NCBI RefSeq assembly: GCF_022712275.1
Contig: NZ_JALAGU010000017.1
Location: 1 to 50,636, forward strand
Origin: Corynebacterium sp.
Lineage (GTDB): Bacteria; Actinomycetota; Actinomycetes; Mycobacteriales; Mycobacteriaceae
Length of the DNA: 50,636 nt
Direction: 5' to 3'
Shown here in pieces: positions 32,949 through 41,485 of this stretch (within the stretch, counting starts at the first letter, position 1; the number at the start of each line of letters is the position of its first letter). Position numbers and translations under genes: made by a program. Below the pieces are notes generated by a model. That model did no database searches. It saw nothing but the letters and a program-made list of their open reading frames with translations, and was not told the origin of the DNA.

Positions 32949-34535
32949 TCACCGCACCCGCACCGCCAGGCTCAGCGCGAACTGCACCTCGCCGTCACCC
33001 AGATTCATGTCCAGCAGCCGTTCGATCGTGGCGATCCGCGCATAGAGCGAGGTTCGCGACAGGTGCAGTGCCGTCGCCGCCGCAGACCGGGACGCCGGAT
33101 GCTCCAGCACCACCCGCAGTGTCTCCACGAGGTCCCCGCCGTGCCGCGCATCATGGTCGACCAGTGGTCCCAGCAGCCACCGGGAGAAGTCCCGGACATG
33201 CACATCGGCGCTCAACGAATCCACGAGAGTCGAGACCGGCGTCCCTCCGATGACTGTGACGCCGGGCTCTGCCTCCGTCACCCGGGACAGCGCCCGCAGC
33301 GCACGGGCCAGGTCGCTGGCGTCCCGCCGCACCGGGGAGAGCAGCACCGACGCCTCCGGCCAACCCGTCAGCGACTTCAGCATCGACAGCGGGTCGCCGC
33401 CGACAGGCGCCGAGACCACCGCCCAGATCCGGTCGGCCGGATCACCCGATGCCTCGCTGTCATGGACTTCGCCCGGAGCGGCCAGCACATCCCAGCCGGT
33501 CCGGTCCGCGATCCGGCGCACGGCCACAGCATCCATATCAGCACCACCACCCCGCACCTCCACTGCAATGAGTGAGCGGTTGCGCGTCCGGAACCCGGAC
33601 GCCGCCAGCACCTCCGCCAGCCCGTCGGTGGTGGTGTACAGGTTGCCGGTCAGCCGGTCCATCGCCGCGCGGTGCAGCAGGTCCTCCCAGGTGAACGGGC
33701 GTGACGCACCGAGCCGCTCGACCGCCAACGCCATGGCCGCCTGCCGCAGCACATGCGCTGTCCCCGCCACCGGCGACGGATCACCGAGCACGATGAGCCG
33801 ACCCCAGTGCGTCCCACGGGCCATGACATCCACACACCAGCCCGCGGCATCCGGCAACGCCACCGGCTCGGCCACCATCCCGACCCGGCCGACCGCCGCC
33901 GACCAGCGCGTCGAGCGGGACGCCCAGTTGTCCAGCAGTGACGACGGCAGCTCCAGGCCCACCGCGTAGTACACGACCCGGTGCGCCGGATCCTCCAGCA
34001 CCACCGCCGCACCGAGCAGCCGGGCAGCCTGGAGGATGAGTTGCTGCGGGGGAGCGCCGTCGACGATCATCGCGGTGAACGTCTCGGCGACCTCGCGCAT
34101 CGCCTCTACCCGGGCGATCTCCCGACCCAGCAGTGTGGAGTGCACCTGCTCGGAGACATCGATGAAGCGGATCTCCGACCCTGTGGTGATCAGCGGCAGC
34201 CCGGTCCGACGGCACTCCGCCACGACCTCCGCCGGCACCTCGGACCAGTACTGGCCGATCTCCAGCACCAGGGCCGCGGCACCGGCGTCGTGGAAGGAGC
34301 GCACCAGGGCGCGCCGGGACGCGGCGTCCGCACCCCAGCCGGACCCCGTGGCCAGCAGCAGCTCGCCGCCGCGGAGCAGGTGACCGGCGCGGGCGGATTC
34401 GGCGACATGCACCCAACGCACCGGCCGGTCGAGCTGGTCTCCGCCGACGCGGACGCGCACCGCGGTGTTCCGGAACGCGGGCAGCGCGAGCGTCTCCTGC
34501 ACGGTCAGCGTGTGCTTGACAGTCTGTTCAGTCAC
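32949..34535 (-). CDS. PucR-family transcriptional regulator
   Basis: This 528-aa regulator has a full PucR architecture: an N-terminal PucR domain (TVQETLALPAFRNTAVRVRVGG, LLLATGSGW, AAALVLEIGQYW; about 1-150), a central GGDEF-like region, and a C-terminal HTH_30 (LVETLRVVLEHPASRSAAATALHLSRTSLYARIATIERLL). It diverges from mmsA and an aminotransferase and probably activates them in response to an amino acid or its metabolite. GTG 34535 is chosen because upstream in-frame sequence crosses into the mmsA promoter; a CAGTCT hexamer lies six bases before it. A CAGTCTG/CAGACTG palindrome covers the start. Confidence 0.86.
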   Translation of the reverse strand: MTEQTVKHTLTVQETLALPAFRNTAVRVRVGGDQLDRPVRWVHVAESARAGHLLRGGELLLATGSGWGADAASRRALVRSFHDAGAAALVLEIGQYWSEVPAEVVAECRRTGLPLITTGSEIRFIDVSEQVHSTLLGREIARVEAMREVAETFTAMIVDGAPPQQLILQAARLLGAAVVLEDPAHRVVYYAVGLELPSSLLDNWASRSTRWSAAVGRVGMVAEPVALPDAAGWCVDVMARGTHWGRLIVLGDPSPVAGTAHVLRQAAMALAVERLGASRPFTWEDLLHRAAMDRLTGNLYTTTDGLAEVLAASGFRTRNRSLIAVEVRGGGADMDAVAVRRIADRTGWDVLAAPGEVHDSEASGDPADRIWAVVSAPVGGDPLSMLKSLTGWPEASVLLSPVRRDASDLARALRALSRVTEAEPGVTVIGGTPVSTLVDSLSADVHVRDFSRWLLGPLVDHDARHGGDLVETLRVVLEHPASRSAAATALHLSRTSLYARIATIERLLDMNLGDGEVQFALSLAVRVR

Positions 34536-34547
34536 AGGCTCAGACTG
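34520..34547. promoter_or_regulatory. Inverted repeat CAGTCTG-N14-CAGACTG at the PucR start
   Basis: Perfect 7-bp arms (34520-34526, 34541-34547) centred on the GTG start of the PucR gene. It could be an autoregulatory operator. Confidence 0.5.
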
Positions 34548-34570
34548 CCACAGACCGCCGATGTGCCGCC

Positions 34571-34613
34571 GGTTTCGCCACCGTAATGTCCGAGGGGACA
34601 GCACGGCGAAACC
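34571..34613. promoter_or_regulatory. 9-bp inverted repeat around the mmsA -10
   Basis: GGTTTCGCC (34571-34579) and GGCGAAACC (34605-34613) are perfect arms around 25 nt that contain TAATGT (34584-34589), a likely -10. It could be a dyad for the PucR regulator or a leader structure 19 nt before the mmsA start. Confidence 0.55.
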
Positions 34614-34632
34614 ACGACTCACAGGAGCTGAG

Positions 34633-36135
34633 ATGACCAGCACCCTCAATGACATCGAGACCCTCCACCACCTCATCGGCGGCGAGGCGATCAGCACCGC
34701 GAACCGCACCGGAGAGGTGTACAACCCGGCCACCGGTGAGCAGACCGGCACCCTTCCCTTCGCCGACGCCACCACCCTCGGACACGCCGTCGACGTCGCA
34801 GCCGCAGCCCTGCCCGGCTGGCGTGCGACCGGCATGGCCAAGCGCGCGAACATCATGTTCAGCCTCCGCCAGATCATCGTCGCCCGCCGCGCCGAACTCG
34901 CCGCCATCGTCACCGCCGAACACGGCAAGGTCCTCGACGACGCCGACGGCGAGATCACCCGCGGCCTGGAGAACGTCGAATTCTGCGCCGGCCTGGTCCA
35001 CCACATGAAAGGCGAATCCCTCGAGCAGGCGTCCACCGGCGTCGACGTGTCCCAGATCCGCCAGCCCGTCGGTGTCGTCGCCTGCGTGACCCCGTTCAAC
35101 TTCCCGGTCATGGTGCCGCTGTGGATGGTCACCACCGCCATCGCCGCCGGTAACACCGTCATCCTCAAGCCTTCGGAGAAGGTTCCCTCCGCCGTGCTCT
35201 GGCTCGCCGAGGCCTTCCGCGAGGCCGGCCTGCCTGATGGTGTGCTCAATGTCGTCCACGGCGACAAGGACACCGTCGACGCCATCCTCGACGAGCCGCG
35301 CATCAAGGCTGTCTCCTTCGTCGGCTCCACCCCGATCGCCAGGTCGATCTACACCCGTGCCGCGGCCAACGGCAAGCGCGTCCAGGCCCTCGGCGGGGCG
35401 AAGAACCACATGGTCGTCATGCCCGACGCCGATCTCGATGCCGCCGCGGATGCGGCGATCTCCGCCGGATACGGTGCCGCCGGTGAACGCTGCATGGCCG
35501 TCTCGGTCGTCGTCACCGTCGGTGACATCGCCGACGATCTCGTCGCCCGTATCAGACAGCGCATCAAGGACGTCAAGGTCTGCGACGGCACCACCCCGGG
35601 TGCGGACATGGGCCCGGTGATCACCGCCGCGTCCAAGCAGCGCATCGAGGGTTTCGTCGCCGGTGCTGCCGCCGAGGGTGCGACCGTCGTCGTCGACGGC
35701 CGGGACCATGACATGCCCACCACCGGCTTCTTCACCGGCCCGACCCTGGTCGACAACGTGAAGCCCGGCATGGCGGTCTACGACGAGGAGATCTTCGGAC
35801 CGGTCCTGTCAGTCGTGCGCGTCGACACCTACGACCAGGCGGTCGAGCTGATCAACAACTGCCGCTACGCCAACGGCACCGCCGTGTTCACCCGCGACGG
35901 ACGTACCGCCCGGTCCTTCAAGTTCGACATCGAGGTCGGCATGGTCGGCATCAACGTGCCGATCCCGGTGCCGATCGGGTCGTTCTCCTTCGGTGGTTGG
36001 AAGGACTCCCTGTTCGGTGACACGCACATGTACGGCCCGGAGTCATTCAACTTCTACACCCGCCGCAAGGTCGTCACCGAACGCTGGCCGCTACCGTCCG
36101 AGTCCCAGATCACCATGGGCTTCCCCACCAACTAG
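34633..36135 (+). CDS. mmsA: Methylmalonate/malonate-semialdehyde dehydrogenase, CoA-acylating
   Basis: This 500-aa enzyme of the aldehyde dehydrogenase family oxidises malonate or methylmalonate semialdehyde to acetyl- or propionyl-CoA. It shows VTPFNFPVMVPLWM, ILKPSEKVP and SFVGSTPIA for cofactor binding, the unusual QALGGAKNHMVVMPDA motif of MmsA with Asn in place of the general-base Glu, and GYGAAGERCMAVSV with catalytic Cys. ATG 34633 follows ACAGGAG. It diverges from a PucR gene, and the next gene is an aminotransferase 25 bp on, indicating deamination of beta-alanine or a related compound to the semialdehyde. Confidence 0.95.
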   Translation: MTSTLNDIETLHHLIGGEAISTANRTGEVYNPATGEQTGTLPFADATTLGHAVDVAAAALPGWRATGMAKRANIMFSLRQIIVARRAELAAIVTAEHGKVLDDADGEITRGLENVEFCAGLVHHMKGESLEQASTGVDVSQIRQPVGVVACVTPFNFPVMVPLWMVTTAIAAGNTVILKPSEKVPSAVLWLAEAFREAGLPDGVLNVVHGDKDTVDAILDEPRIKAVSFVGSTPIARSIYTRAAANGKRVQALGGAKNHMVVMPDADLDAAADAAISAGYGAAGERCMAVSVVVTVGDIADDLVARIRQRIKDVKVCDGTTPGADMGPVITAASKQRIEGFVAGAAAEGATVVVDGRDHDMPTTGFFTGPTLVDNVKPGMAVYDEEIFGPVLSVVRVDTYDQAVELINNCRYANGTAVFTRDGRTARSFKFDIEVGMVGINVPIPVPIGSFSFGGWKDSLFGDTHMYGPESFNFYTRRKVVTERWPLPSESQITMGFPTN

Positions 36136-36160
36136 CTACCCCACCGGAAAAGGCACAGTC

Positions 36161-37543
36161 ATGACCACCACTGCACAGGCATCCGACAGCTACTTCCCTG
36201 CCCGCCCGTCGACCGACGCCGGGATCCGCGATCTCGACCACGCCCACGTCTTCCACTCCTGGTCCGCCCAGGACGAGATCAACCCGCTGCCCGTCGCGTC
36301 CGGCTCCGGGGCGTCCTTCGCCGACTACGAAGGCAAGGAGTACCTCGACTTCGGCTCACAGCTCGTCTACGCCAACCTCGGTCATAGCCACCCGAGGCTC
36401 ATCCAGGCGATCAAGGACCAGGCGGACACCCTGCCGACCATCGCCCCCGGCTTCGCCAATGACGCCCGCTCCCAGCTCGCCGCGATGATCTCCCAGGTCG
36501 CCCCCGGCAACCTCAACCACGTTTTCTTCACCAACGGTGGGGCGGACGCCAACGAGAACGCCGTGCGTATGGCCCGCGCGTTCACGGGCCGGCCGAAGGT
36601 GATGAGCGCCTACCGCTCGTACCACGGTGCGACCTCCACGGCGATCAGTCTCACCGGTGACCCGCGTCGTTGGTCGAATGAGCCGGGCGACGGCTCTGTC
36701 GTCCACTTCTTCGGTCCCTACCTGTACCGCTCGATATGGCAGGCCGAGACCGCCGAGGAGGAGACCGCCGCGGCACTGCGCTCCCTGGAGCAGCAGATCA
36801 TCCTGGAGGGCGCGGGCACCATCGCCGCGATCGTCCTGGAATCCGTCGTCGGGACGAACGGCATCCTCGTCCCGCCGCCCGGCTTCCTCGCCGGCGTGCG
36901 CCAGCTGTGCACGAAGTACGGCATCCTCTACATCGCCGACGAGGTCATGGCAGGTTTCGGACGCACCGGCCAGTGGTTCGCGGTGAACAACTGGGACATC
37001 GAGCCGGACCTCATCACCTTCGCCAAGGGCGTGAACTCCGGCTATGTGCCGCTGGGCGGCGTCGTCATCTCCGACGAGATCCGCGAGTTCTACGCCCACC
37101 GCTCCTTCGGCGGCGGCCTGACCTATTCCGGTCACCCCCTGGCGTGTGCTGTGGCGGTCGAGTCGATGAAGACCTTCGTCGACGAGGGCATTCTCGAGCG
37201 CACCCGCGATCTGGGCGAGCGTGTCGTCAGGCCCCGCCTGGAGGCTATGAAGGAGAAGCACGCGGTCGTCGGTGACGTACGTGGTCTCGGCCTGTTCTGG
37301 GCCATCGAGCTGGTGAAGGACGGGGAGACGCGCGAACCGTTGGTCCCGTTCAACGCCGCCGGAGCCGACAACGCCCCGATGGCGGAGTTCACGGAGCTCT
37401 GTCAGGCCGGGGGCGTGTGGCCGTGGACCCACTTCAACGGCGTCCACGTCGGCCCGCCGCTGGTCATCTCCGAGGAGGACCTGGTCCGCGGCCTCGAAGT
37501 CATCGACCGCGCGCTCGGCGAACTCGACAGGTACGCGCAGTAG
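36161..37543 (+). CDS. Class III omega-aminotransferase (PLP-dependent)
   Basis: This 460-aa aminotransferase has FFTNGGADANENAVRMAR, YRSYHGATSTAISLTGDPRRW, the cofactor Asp in YIADEVMAGFGRTGQW and the PLP-binding Lys in LITFAKGVNSGYVPLGG. It would transfer the amino group of an omega-amino acid (beta-alanine, 3-aminoisobutyrate or perhaps taurine) to pyruvate or another keto acid. The product semialdehyde would pass to MmsA encoded just upstream. ATG 36161 follows AAAAGG. Subtype assignment rests on the neighbour, since class III enzymes with differing donors look alike. Confidence 0.88.
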   Translation: MTTTAQASDSYFPARPSTDAGIRDLDHAHVFHSWSAQDEINPLPVASGSGASFADYEGKEYLDFGSQLVYANLGHSHPRLIQAIKDQADTLPTIAPGFANDARSQLAAMISQVAPGNLNHVFFTNGGADANENAVRMARAFTGRPKVMSAYRSYHGATSTAISLTGDPRRWSNEPGDGSVVHFFGPYLYRSIWQAETAEEETAAALRSLEQQIILEGAGTIAAIVLESVVGTNGILVPPPGFLAGVRQLCTKYGILYIADEVMAGFGRTGQWFAVNNWDIEPDLITFAKGVNSGYVPLGGVVISDEIREFYAHRSFGGGLTYSGHPLACAVAVESMKTFVDEGILERTRDLGERVVRPRLEAMKEKHAVVGDVRGLGLFWAIELVKDGETREPLVPFNAAGADNAPMAEFTELCQAGGVWPWTHFNGVHVGPPLVISEEDLVRGLEVIDRALGELDRYAQ

Positions 37544-37557
37544 AGCGCGTCGGCCGA

Positions 37558-39063
37558 TCAACTGATCCGGTGCATCTGTTCCAGATCCACCGACGGGACC
37601 AGTTCGTAGCGACGGTCCCGTACCCAGAACGCGCCGGTCCTCCGGTGTTCGGCCCGGTCGGTGAAGCGGTAGCGGTACGAGATCACCCGCACGGCTGTGG
37701 GTGCCTGGCCGTCGAGGGGGTCGGACGCCAGCAGTCGCAGCGTCGGTGCGTCCGCCTCGAGCAGGCGGCGCAGCAGGACGGCGAACCAGCCGTCGAGCCG
37801 GTCTCCCAGGGGCAGGAACCACATCATCCAGTCCAACCGCAGGTGGTAGGGCGCGAACTGACCGGGACGCCGCATCACGTCGCCCGGTTTGCCGCGGAAC
37901 TGGTACTCGGCCCAGTCCTCCTCGGACGGATTCTCGGCCAGCGTCCCCTCGATGACGTACTCCGTGCGGGTCCTCGTCACCGTCCCGAAGGCACCGTAGG
38001 CGTTGCCGAGACCCCACCGGTTGAAGGCGCCGTTCATCACCTGGTTCCGGGAGAAGAGATTGCGCGCCGCCGGCCAGTTCAGCGTCAGGTAACCGACGGC
38101 GACGGCGGTGGTGAGGATCATCCACCACAGCGGCAGCTCGGCGTCCTCCACGGAACTGGAACCGGAACTGGAACCGGAACTGGAACCGGACGCAAAGATC
38201 CCCACGGCGGCGAAGGCGAGTATGATCGTCGCCCAGTTCAGCCAGGCGAAGTTGCCGGTCAGCACCAGCCAGAGCTGCGTCACCACCATGATGCCTGCCG
38301 CGACCGCTCCGACAATCAGCGGCCAGGAATCCTCCGTGAACAGTGAGAGCACCGGAACGAACAGCAGCCAGGTCACGCCCAACTGGGTGACGTGGTTTCC
38401 GATGACCTCGCCCCTGTGGAACCAGCGGGGCAGCAGATGTGCGGTCCGGCTGAAGGGACCGGGCATCGGCTGGGTCTCGTGGTGGTAGGTCAGGGCGGTG
38501 AGGTCACGCCACTCGCGTCCGCCCCGGATCTTGATCATCCCGGCACCGAACTCCAGCCGGAACAGCAGCCACCAGAACAGTACGAGTATCACCGTCGGCG
38601 GCGGCTGCGAGGTCGAGCCGAGGAAGGCGGCGAGGAATCCTGCCTCGCACAGCAGCATCTCCCAGCCGAAGCCGTAGAAGCGCTGGCCGATCGCGGTGAC
38701 GGACATGTAGCCGCCCCACATCGCCAGGAAGCACAGCATCGGCACCCACGGTGGGCCGGCCTGGGGGAGTCCGGCGATGAGCAGGACCGCGAGGACGCAG
38801 CCTGTCGCACACAGGGCGACAAGGCGCCGGTCGGTGTATCTGACCAGGCTGAACACGGTGGGGCGCAGTGCTTTCTTCCCGCTGTGTTCCCGGAGCCGGC
38901 GCATCTTGTCGAGGAACGCCGGGGCGGGCAGCAGACCGTGCTCGCCTGCCAGCGGTCGGAACTGGAGGAGCGTGGAGAGGAATCCTATGAGGTAGAGCGC
39001 CGCGATGCCCCGCTGGAGGACCTCACGGGCGACCCCGAAGTCCACGGCAGCGAACCCGTTCAT
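37558..39063 (-). CDS. Lipase maturation factor-like membrane protein
   Basis: This 501-aa polytopic membrane protein (about eight helices) resembles the lipase maturation factor family. The shared core is WEMLLCEAGFLAAFLG, RLEFGAGMIKIRGGREWRDLTALTYHHETQPMPGPFS, and LPRWFHRGEVIGNHVTQLGVTWLLFVP. The C-terminal part FAPYHLRLDWMMWFLPLG also matches. The bacterial role is unknown; in animals the family helps lipases fold. A (GSSS)3 linker near residue 300 is encoded by exact 12-bp tandem repeats. ATG 39063 is preceded on the minus strand by TACCCT seven bases before it, a leaderless pattern; GTG 39069 would lie inside that leader. Confidence 0.87.
   Translation of the reverse strand: MNGFAAVDFGVAREVLQRGIAALYLIGFLSTLLQFRPLAGEHGLLPAPAFLDKMRRLREHSGKKALRPTVFSLVRYTDRRLVALCATGCVLAVLLIAGLPQAGPPWVPMLCFLAMWGGYMSVTAIGQRFYGFGWEMLLCEAGFLAAFLGSTSQPPPTVILVLFWWLLFRLEFGAGMIKIRGGREWRDLTALTYHHETQPMPGPFSRTAHLLPRWFHRGEVIGNHVTQLGVTWLLFVPVLSLFTEDSWPLIVGAVAAGIMVVTQLWLVLTGNFAWLNWATIILAFAAVGIFASGSSSGSSSGSSSVEDAELPLWWMILTTAVAVGYLTLNWPAARNLFSRNQVMNGAFNRWGLGNAYGAFGTVTRTRTEYVIEGTLAENPSEEDWAEYQFRGKPGDVMRRPGQFAPYHLRLDWMMWFLPLGDRLDGWFAVLLRRLLEADAPTLRLLASDPLDGQAPTAVRVISYRYRFTDRAEHRRTGAFWVRDRRYELVPSVDLEQMHRIS
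38152..38187. repeat. Three exact 12-bp tandem repeats inside the membrane-protein gene
   Basis: The unit ggaactggaacc occurs three times (38152-38163, 38164-38175, 38176-38187) with a partial fourth. On the coding strand each unit adds one GSSS block. Copy-number changes would keep the frame. Confidence 0.9.
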
Positions 39064-39114
39064 GGTCACCAGGGTAGGCGTGGTTCCTTCCCGGTACCCC
39101 CACCGTCACCAAAA

Positions 39115-39130
39115 CAGACTGCTTGGTCTA
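39115..39130. promoter_or_regulatory. McbR-like operator upstream of metQ
   Basis: CAGAC-tgcttg-GTCTA differs at one base from the McbR consensus TAGAC-N6-GTCTA. An outer palindrome AGACT/AGTCT (39116-39120, 39130-39134) overlaps it, and TAGTCT (39129-39134) could be the -10. The position fits repression of metQ. Confidence 0.7.
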
Positions 39131-39173
39131 GTCTGAGATGACTGACGGCGCTTTCCCATGACAGGAGAATTCC

Positions 39174-40031
39174 ATGCACACTTCCCGCATCATCCGCACC
39201 CTCGGCGCGACGACCCTCGTCGCCGGCCTGGCTTTCGGTCTCTCGGCCTGCGCCGACGACGGTGACGGCGGCGACGACCAGACCATCCGCGTCGCCGCGT
39301 CCCCCGGGCCCTACACCGACCTCTTCCGTGACGGGGTCGCCCCGATTCTCGAGGACGAGGGCTACACCGTGGAGTTCAAGGACTACACCGAACTGCAGCA
39401 GGCGAATATCGCCCTGCAGGAGGGGAGTGCGGACCTTAACGTCGACCAGCACACCGCCTACATGGAGGCGTTCAACCGGGATTCCGGGGCTGACCTGGCG
39501 TCCCTCACGGAGATTCCCACCGTGCCGGCCGGGCTGTTCTCCTCGAAGCACACCGGTCTGGATGACGTGAAGGACGGTCAGACCGTCTCCATCCCGGACG
39601 ATTCCTCCAACACCTCCCGCGCCTACCGCATCCTCGTGCAGGCCGGCTGGCTGACGCTGAAGCCCGGCACCGACGACACGCAGATCACCGGACAGGACAT
39701 CGCCGAGAACCCGCACAACCTCAAGATCAACACGGTGGATTCGTCGATCATCCCGCGTGCCCTCGACGACGTCGACTGGGCGGTCATCCCCGGTTCCCGT
39801 TCCTATGCCGCCGGCACCGACCCGAAGCTGCAGGTCCTGCAGGAGGAACTGCTGCCGGAGCTCGTGCTTGTCGCCGTCACCCAGTCCGACCAGGTCGACT
39901 CCGGCTGGGCGCAGGCCGTGATCGACGCCTACCACTCCGACGAGTTCGCCGACTTCCTCGCCGAGGAGAACAAGGACGGCTACTGGTTCGTGCCGGAGGC
40001 CGACGATGCTGAAGAGCAGGACGCCGCGTGA
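39174..40031 (+). CDS. metQ: MetQ/NlpA-family methionine-binding lipoprotein
   Basis: This 285-aa lipoprotein has lipobox GLSAC (Cys about 26). It has the MetQ/NlpA core: IRVAASPGPYTDLFRDGVAPILEDEGYTVEFKDYTE, ADLNVDQHTAYMEAFNRD, IPTVPAGLFSSKH, VSIPDDSSNTSRAYRIL and VDWAVIPGSRSYAAG. It would bind methionine or a methionine derivative outside the cell for an ABC importer. MetN and MetI are not in this window. The start overlaps no upstream gene; an AGGAGAATTCC leader precedes ATG 39174. The next gene, an M20 peptidase, overlaps the stop (GTGA). An McbR-like site lies upstream. Confidence 0.9.
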   Translation: MHTSRIIRTLGATTLVAGLAFGLSACADDGDGGDDQTIRVAASPGPYTDLFRDGVAPILEDEGYTVEFKDYTELQQANIALQEGSADLNVDQHTAYMEAFNRDSGADLASLTEIPTVPAGLFSSKHTGLDDVKDGQTVSIPDDSSNTSRAYRILVQAGWLTLKPGTDDTQITGQDIAENPHNLKINTVDSSIIPRALDDVDWAVIPGSRSYAAGTDPKLQVLQEELLPELVLVAVTQSDQVDSGWAQAVIDAYHSDEFADFLAEENKDGYWFVPEADDAEEQDAA

Positions 40032-41398
40032 CCCTCTTCGATGATTCCGTGACCCTGCTGCAGACCCTGGTCCGCAACGCCTGCGTCAACGACCTCACGC
40101 CGGATTCGGGCCAGGAGGTGCGCAACGCCGACAGCCTGGAGGAGTTCTTCGCCGCGGAGATCGCCGCAGGCCGAGACTCCGGTGCGGTGACCGTGCAGCG
40201 GCTCGAGCCACGCCCCGGTCGCACCAGCATCATCGTCACTGTGCCCGGCTCCGACCCGTCCGCGGAGCCGCTGACCTTCCTCGGGCACACCGACGTCGTT
40301 CCGGTGGACGCCGCCCAGTGGACCCGCGACCCCTTCGGTGCCGAGATCGAGGGGTCCGGTGAGGACGCCCGGATCTACGGTCGCGGCACGATCGACATGC
40401 TCGGTCTCACCGCTCCGATGGCCGTGGTGACCCGTGAGGTCGCCCGCGAGGCGCTGGCCGGGCGTCCTCCCCGCGGGACGCTGACCTTCGTCGGTGTCGC
40501 CGATGAGGAGGCCCGCGGTGGATTCGGCGCGAAGTGGCTCTCCACCGAGCACCCGGAGGTGCTCGACTGGCGCAACTGCATCTCCGAGACCGGTGGCTCG
40601 CACCTGCCCGTCGCCGACGGGTCGGACGCCGTGATCGTCACCGTAGGGGAGAAGGGTGCGGCACAGCGTCGCCTGTACGTCACCGGCGAGCCCGGCCACG
40701 GATCCCAGCCGTGGGGCCGCGATCTCACCGTCGCCCGGATCGCCGAGGTCGCCCGCCGCATCGCCGTGATCACCCCGGCGGTGTCGCAGGATCCGCTGTG
40801 GTCAGGGTTCGTCAATTCCTTCCGGTTCTCCCCGGAGATCCAGGACGCGCTGGTCACCGCCCCGGTGGAGGACGACTACCTCGCCTTCGCCGACCTGGCC
40901 CGCTACGCCCACGCGGTCTCCCACCTCACGGTCTCGCCCACGGTGCTCTCTGCGGGCAAGGCGATCAATGTGCTGCCGAGTTCGGCGTACCTGGAGCTGG
41001 ACATCCGTACGCTGCCGGGGCAGACCGACGACGACGTGGACGCCGAGCTGCGCCGTGCGCTGGGAGACCTCGCCGACGAGGTCGGGTTCGAGCGGCTGCT
41101 CTGCGAGCCTGCCGAGGTCAGTGCGGTGGACACCCCGCTGTACAGCGCGATCACGGAGACGATCGGGGAGTTCTTCCCGGACGCCGCAGTCGTCCCGGTG
41201 CTCTCGGCCGGTGGAACGGACCTGCGCTTCGCCCGTCGACTCGGGGGAGTGGGCTACGGATTCGCACTGAACGCCCGTGAGCGGTCGCTGGCGGACATCA
41301 ACGCCGAACTGCACAGCCATGACGAGCACCTCTACCTCGAGGACCTGCGGTTGACGGTTGAGGCCTACCGGTCGCTGGTCGCGCGGTTCGTGGGGTAG
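40028..41398 (+). CDS. M20-family metallopeptidase
   Basis: This 456-aa cytoplasmic hydrolase is of the M20 (ArgE/DapE/CPG2) clan. FLGHTDVVPVD carries the first zinc His, GRGTIDMLG the bridging Asp, VADEEARGGFG the catalytic and metal Glu pair, and AGGTDLRF and ELHSHDEHL the C-terminal residues. The lid domain lies between. Substrates of this clan are dipeptides and N-acyl amino acids. GTG 40028 overlaps the metQ stop, so the two are translated together, and the enzyme may release methionine from an imported conjugate. That link is inference from the gene order. Confidence 0.92.
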   Translation: MTLFDDSVTLLQTLVRNACVNDLTPDSGQEVRNADSLEEFFAAEIAAGRDSGAVTVQRLEPRPGRTSIIVTVPGSDPSAEPLTFLGHTDVVPVDAAQWTRDPFGAEIEGSGEDARIYGRGTIDMLGLTAPMAVVTREVAREALAGRPPRGTLTFVGVADEEARGGFGAKWLSTEHPEVLDWRNCISETGGSHLPVADGSDAVIVTVGEKGAAQRRLYVTGEPGHGSQPWGRDLTVARIAEVARRIAVITPAVSQDPLWSGFVNSFRFSPEIQDALVTAPVEDDYLAFADLARYAHAVSHLTVSPTVLSAGKAINVLPSSAYLELDIRTLPGQTDDDVDAELRRALGDLADEVGFERLLCEPAEVSAVDTPLYSAITETIGEFFPDAAVVPVLSAGGTDLRFARRLGGVGYGFALNARERSLADINAELHSHDEHLYLEDLRLTVEAYRSLVARFVG

Positions 41399-41418
41399 GT
41401 GTCCACCCGTTTCCTCGG

Positions 41419-41481
41419 GAGTTTGCGCCGACACATCACCAACTCTGTGCCACAGATGGGGCGAAAAGTCGGCGCAAACTC
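41419..41481. repeat. Palindromic intergenic element B (14-bp arms, TCTGTGCCACAGA core)
   Basis: GAGTTTGCGCCGAC (41419-41432) and GTCGGCGCAAACTC (41468-41481) are perfect arms. They flank 11-nt spacers and the core TCTGTGCCACAGA (41444-41456). The element lies between the convergent M20 and sulfurtransferase genes and starts 20 nt after the M20 stop. Core and layout match element A; the arms do not, apart from a shared TGCG. Confidence 0.85.
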
Positions 41482-41485
41482 GCGG

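Noticed and set aside
36356..38128. A 590-codon minus-strand frame opposite the omega-aminotransferase
   Set aside because: It runs antisense through a well-conserved aminotransferase and into the LMF-like gene in another frame; no motif or ribosome site supports it.
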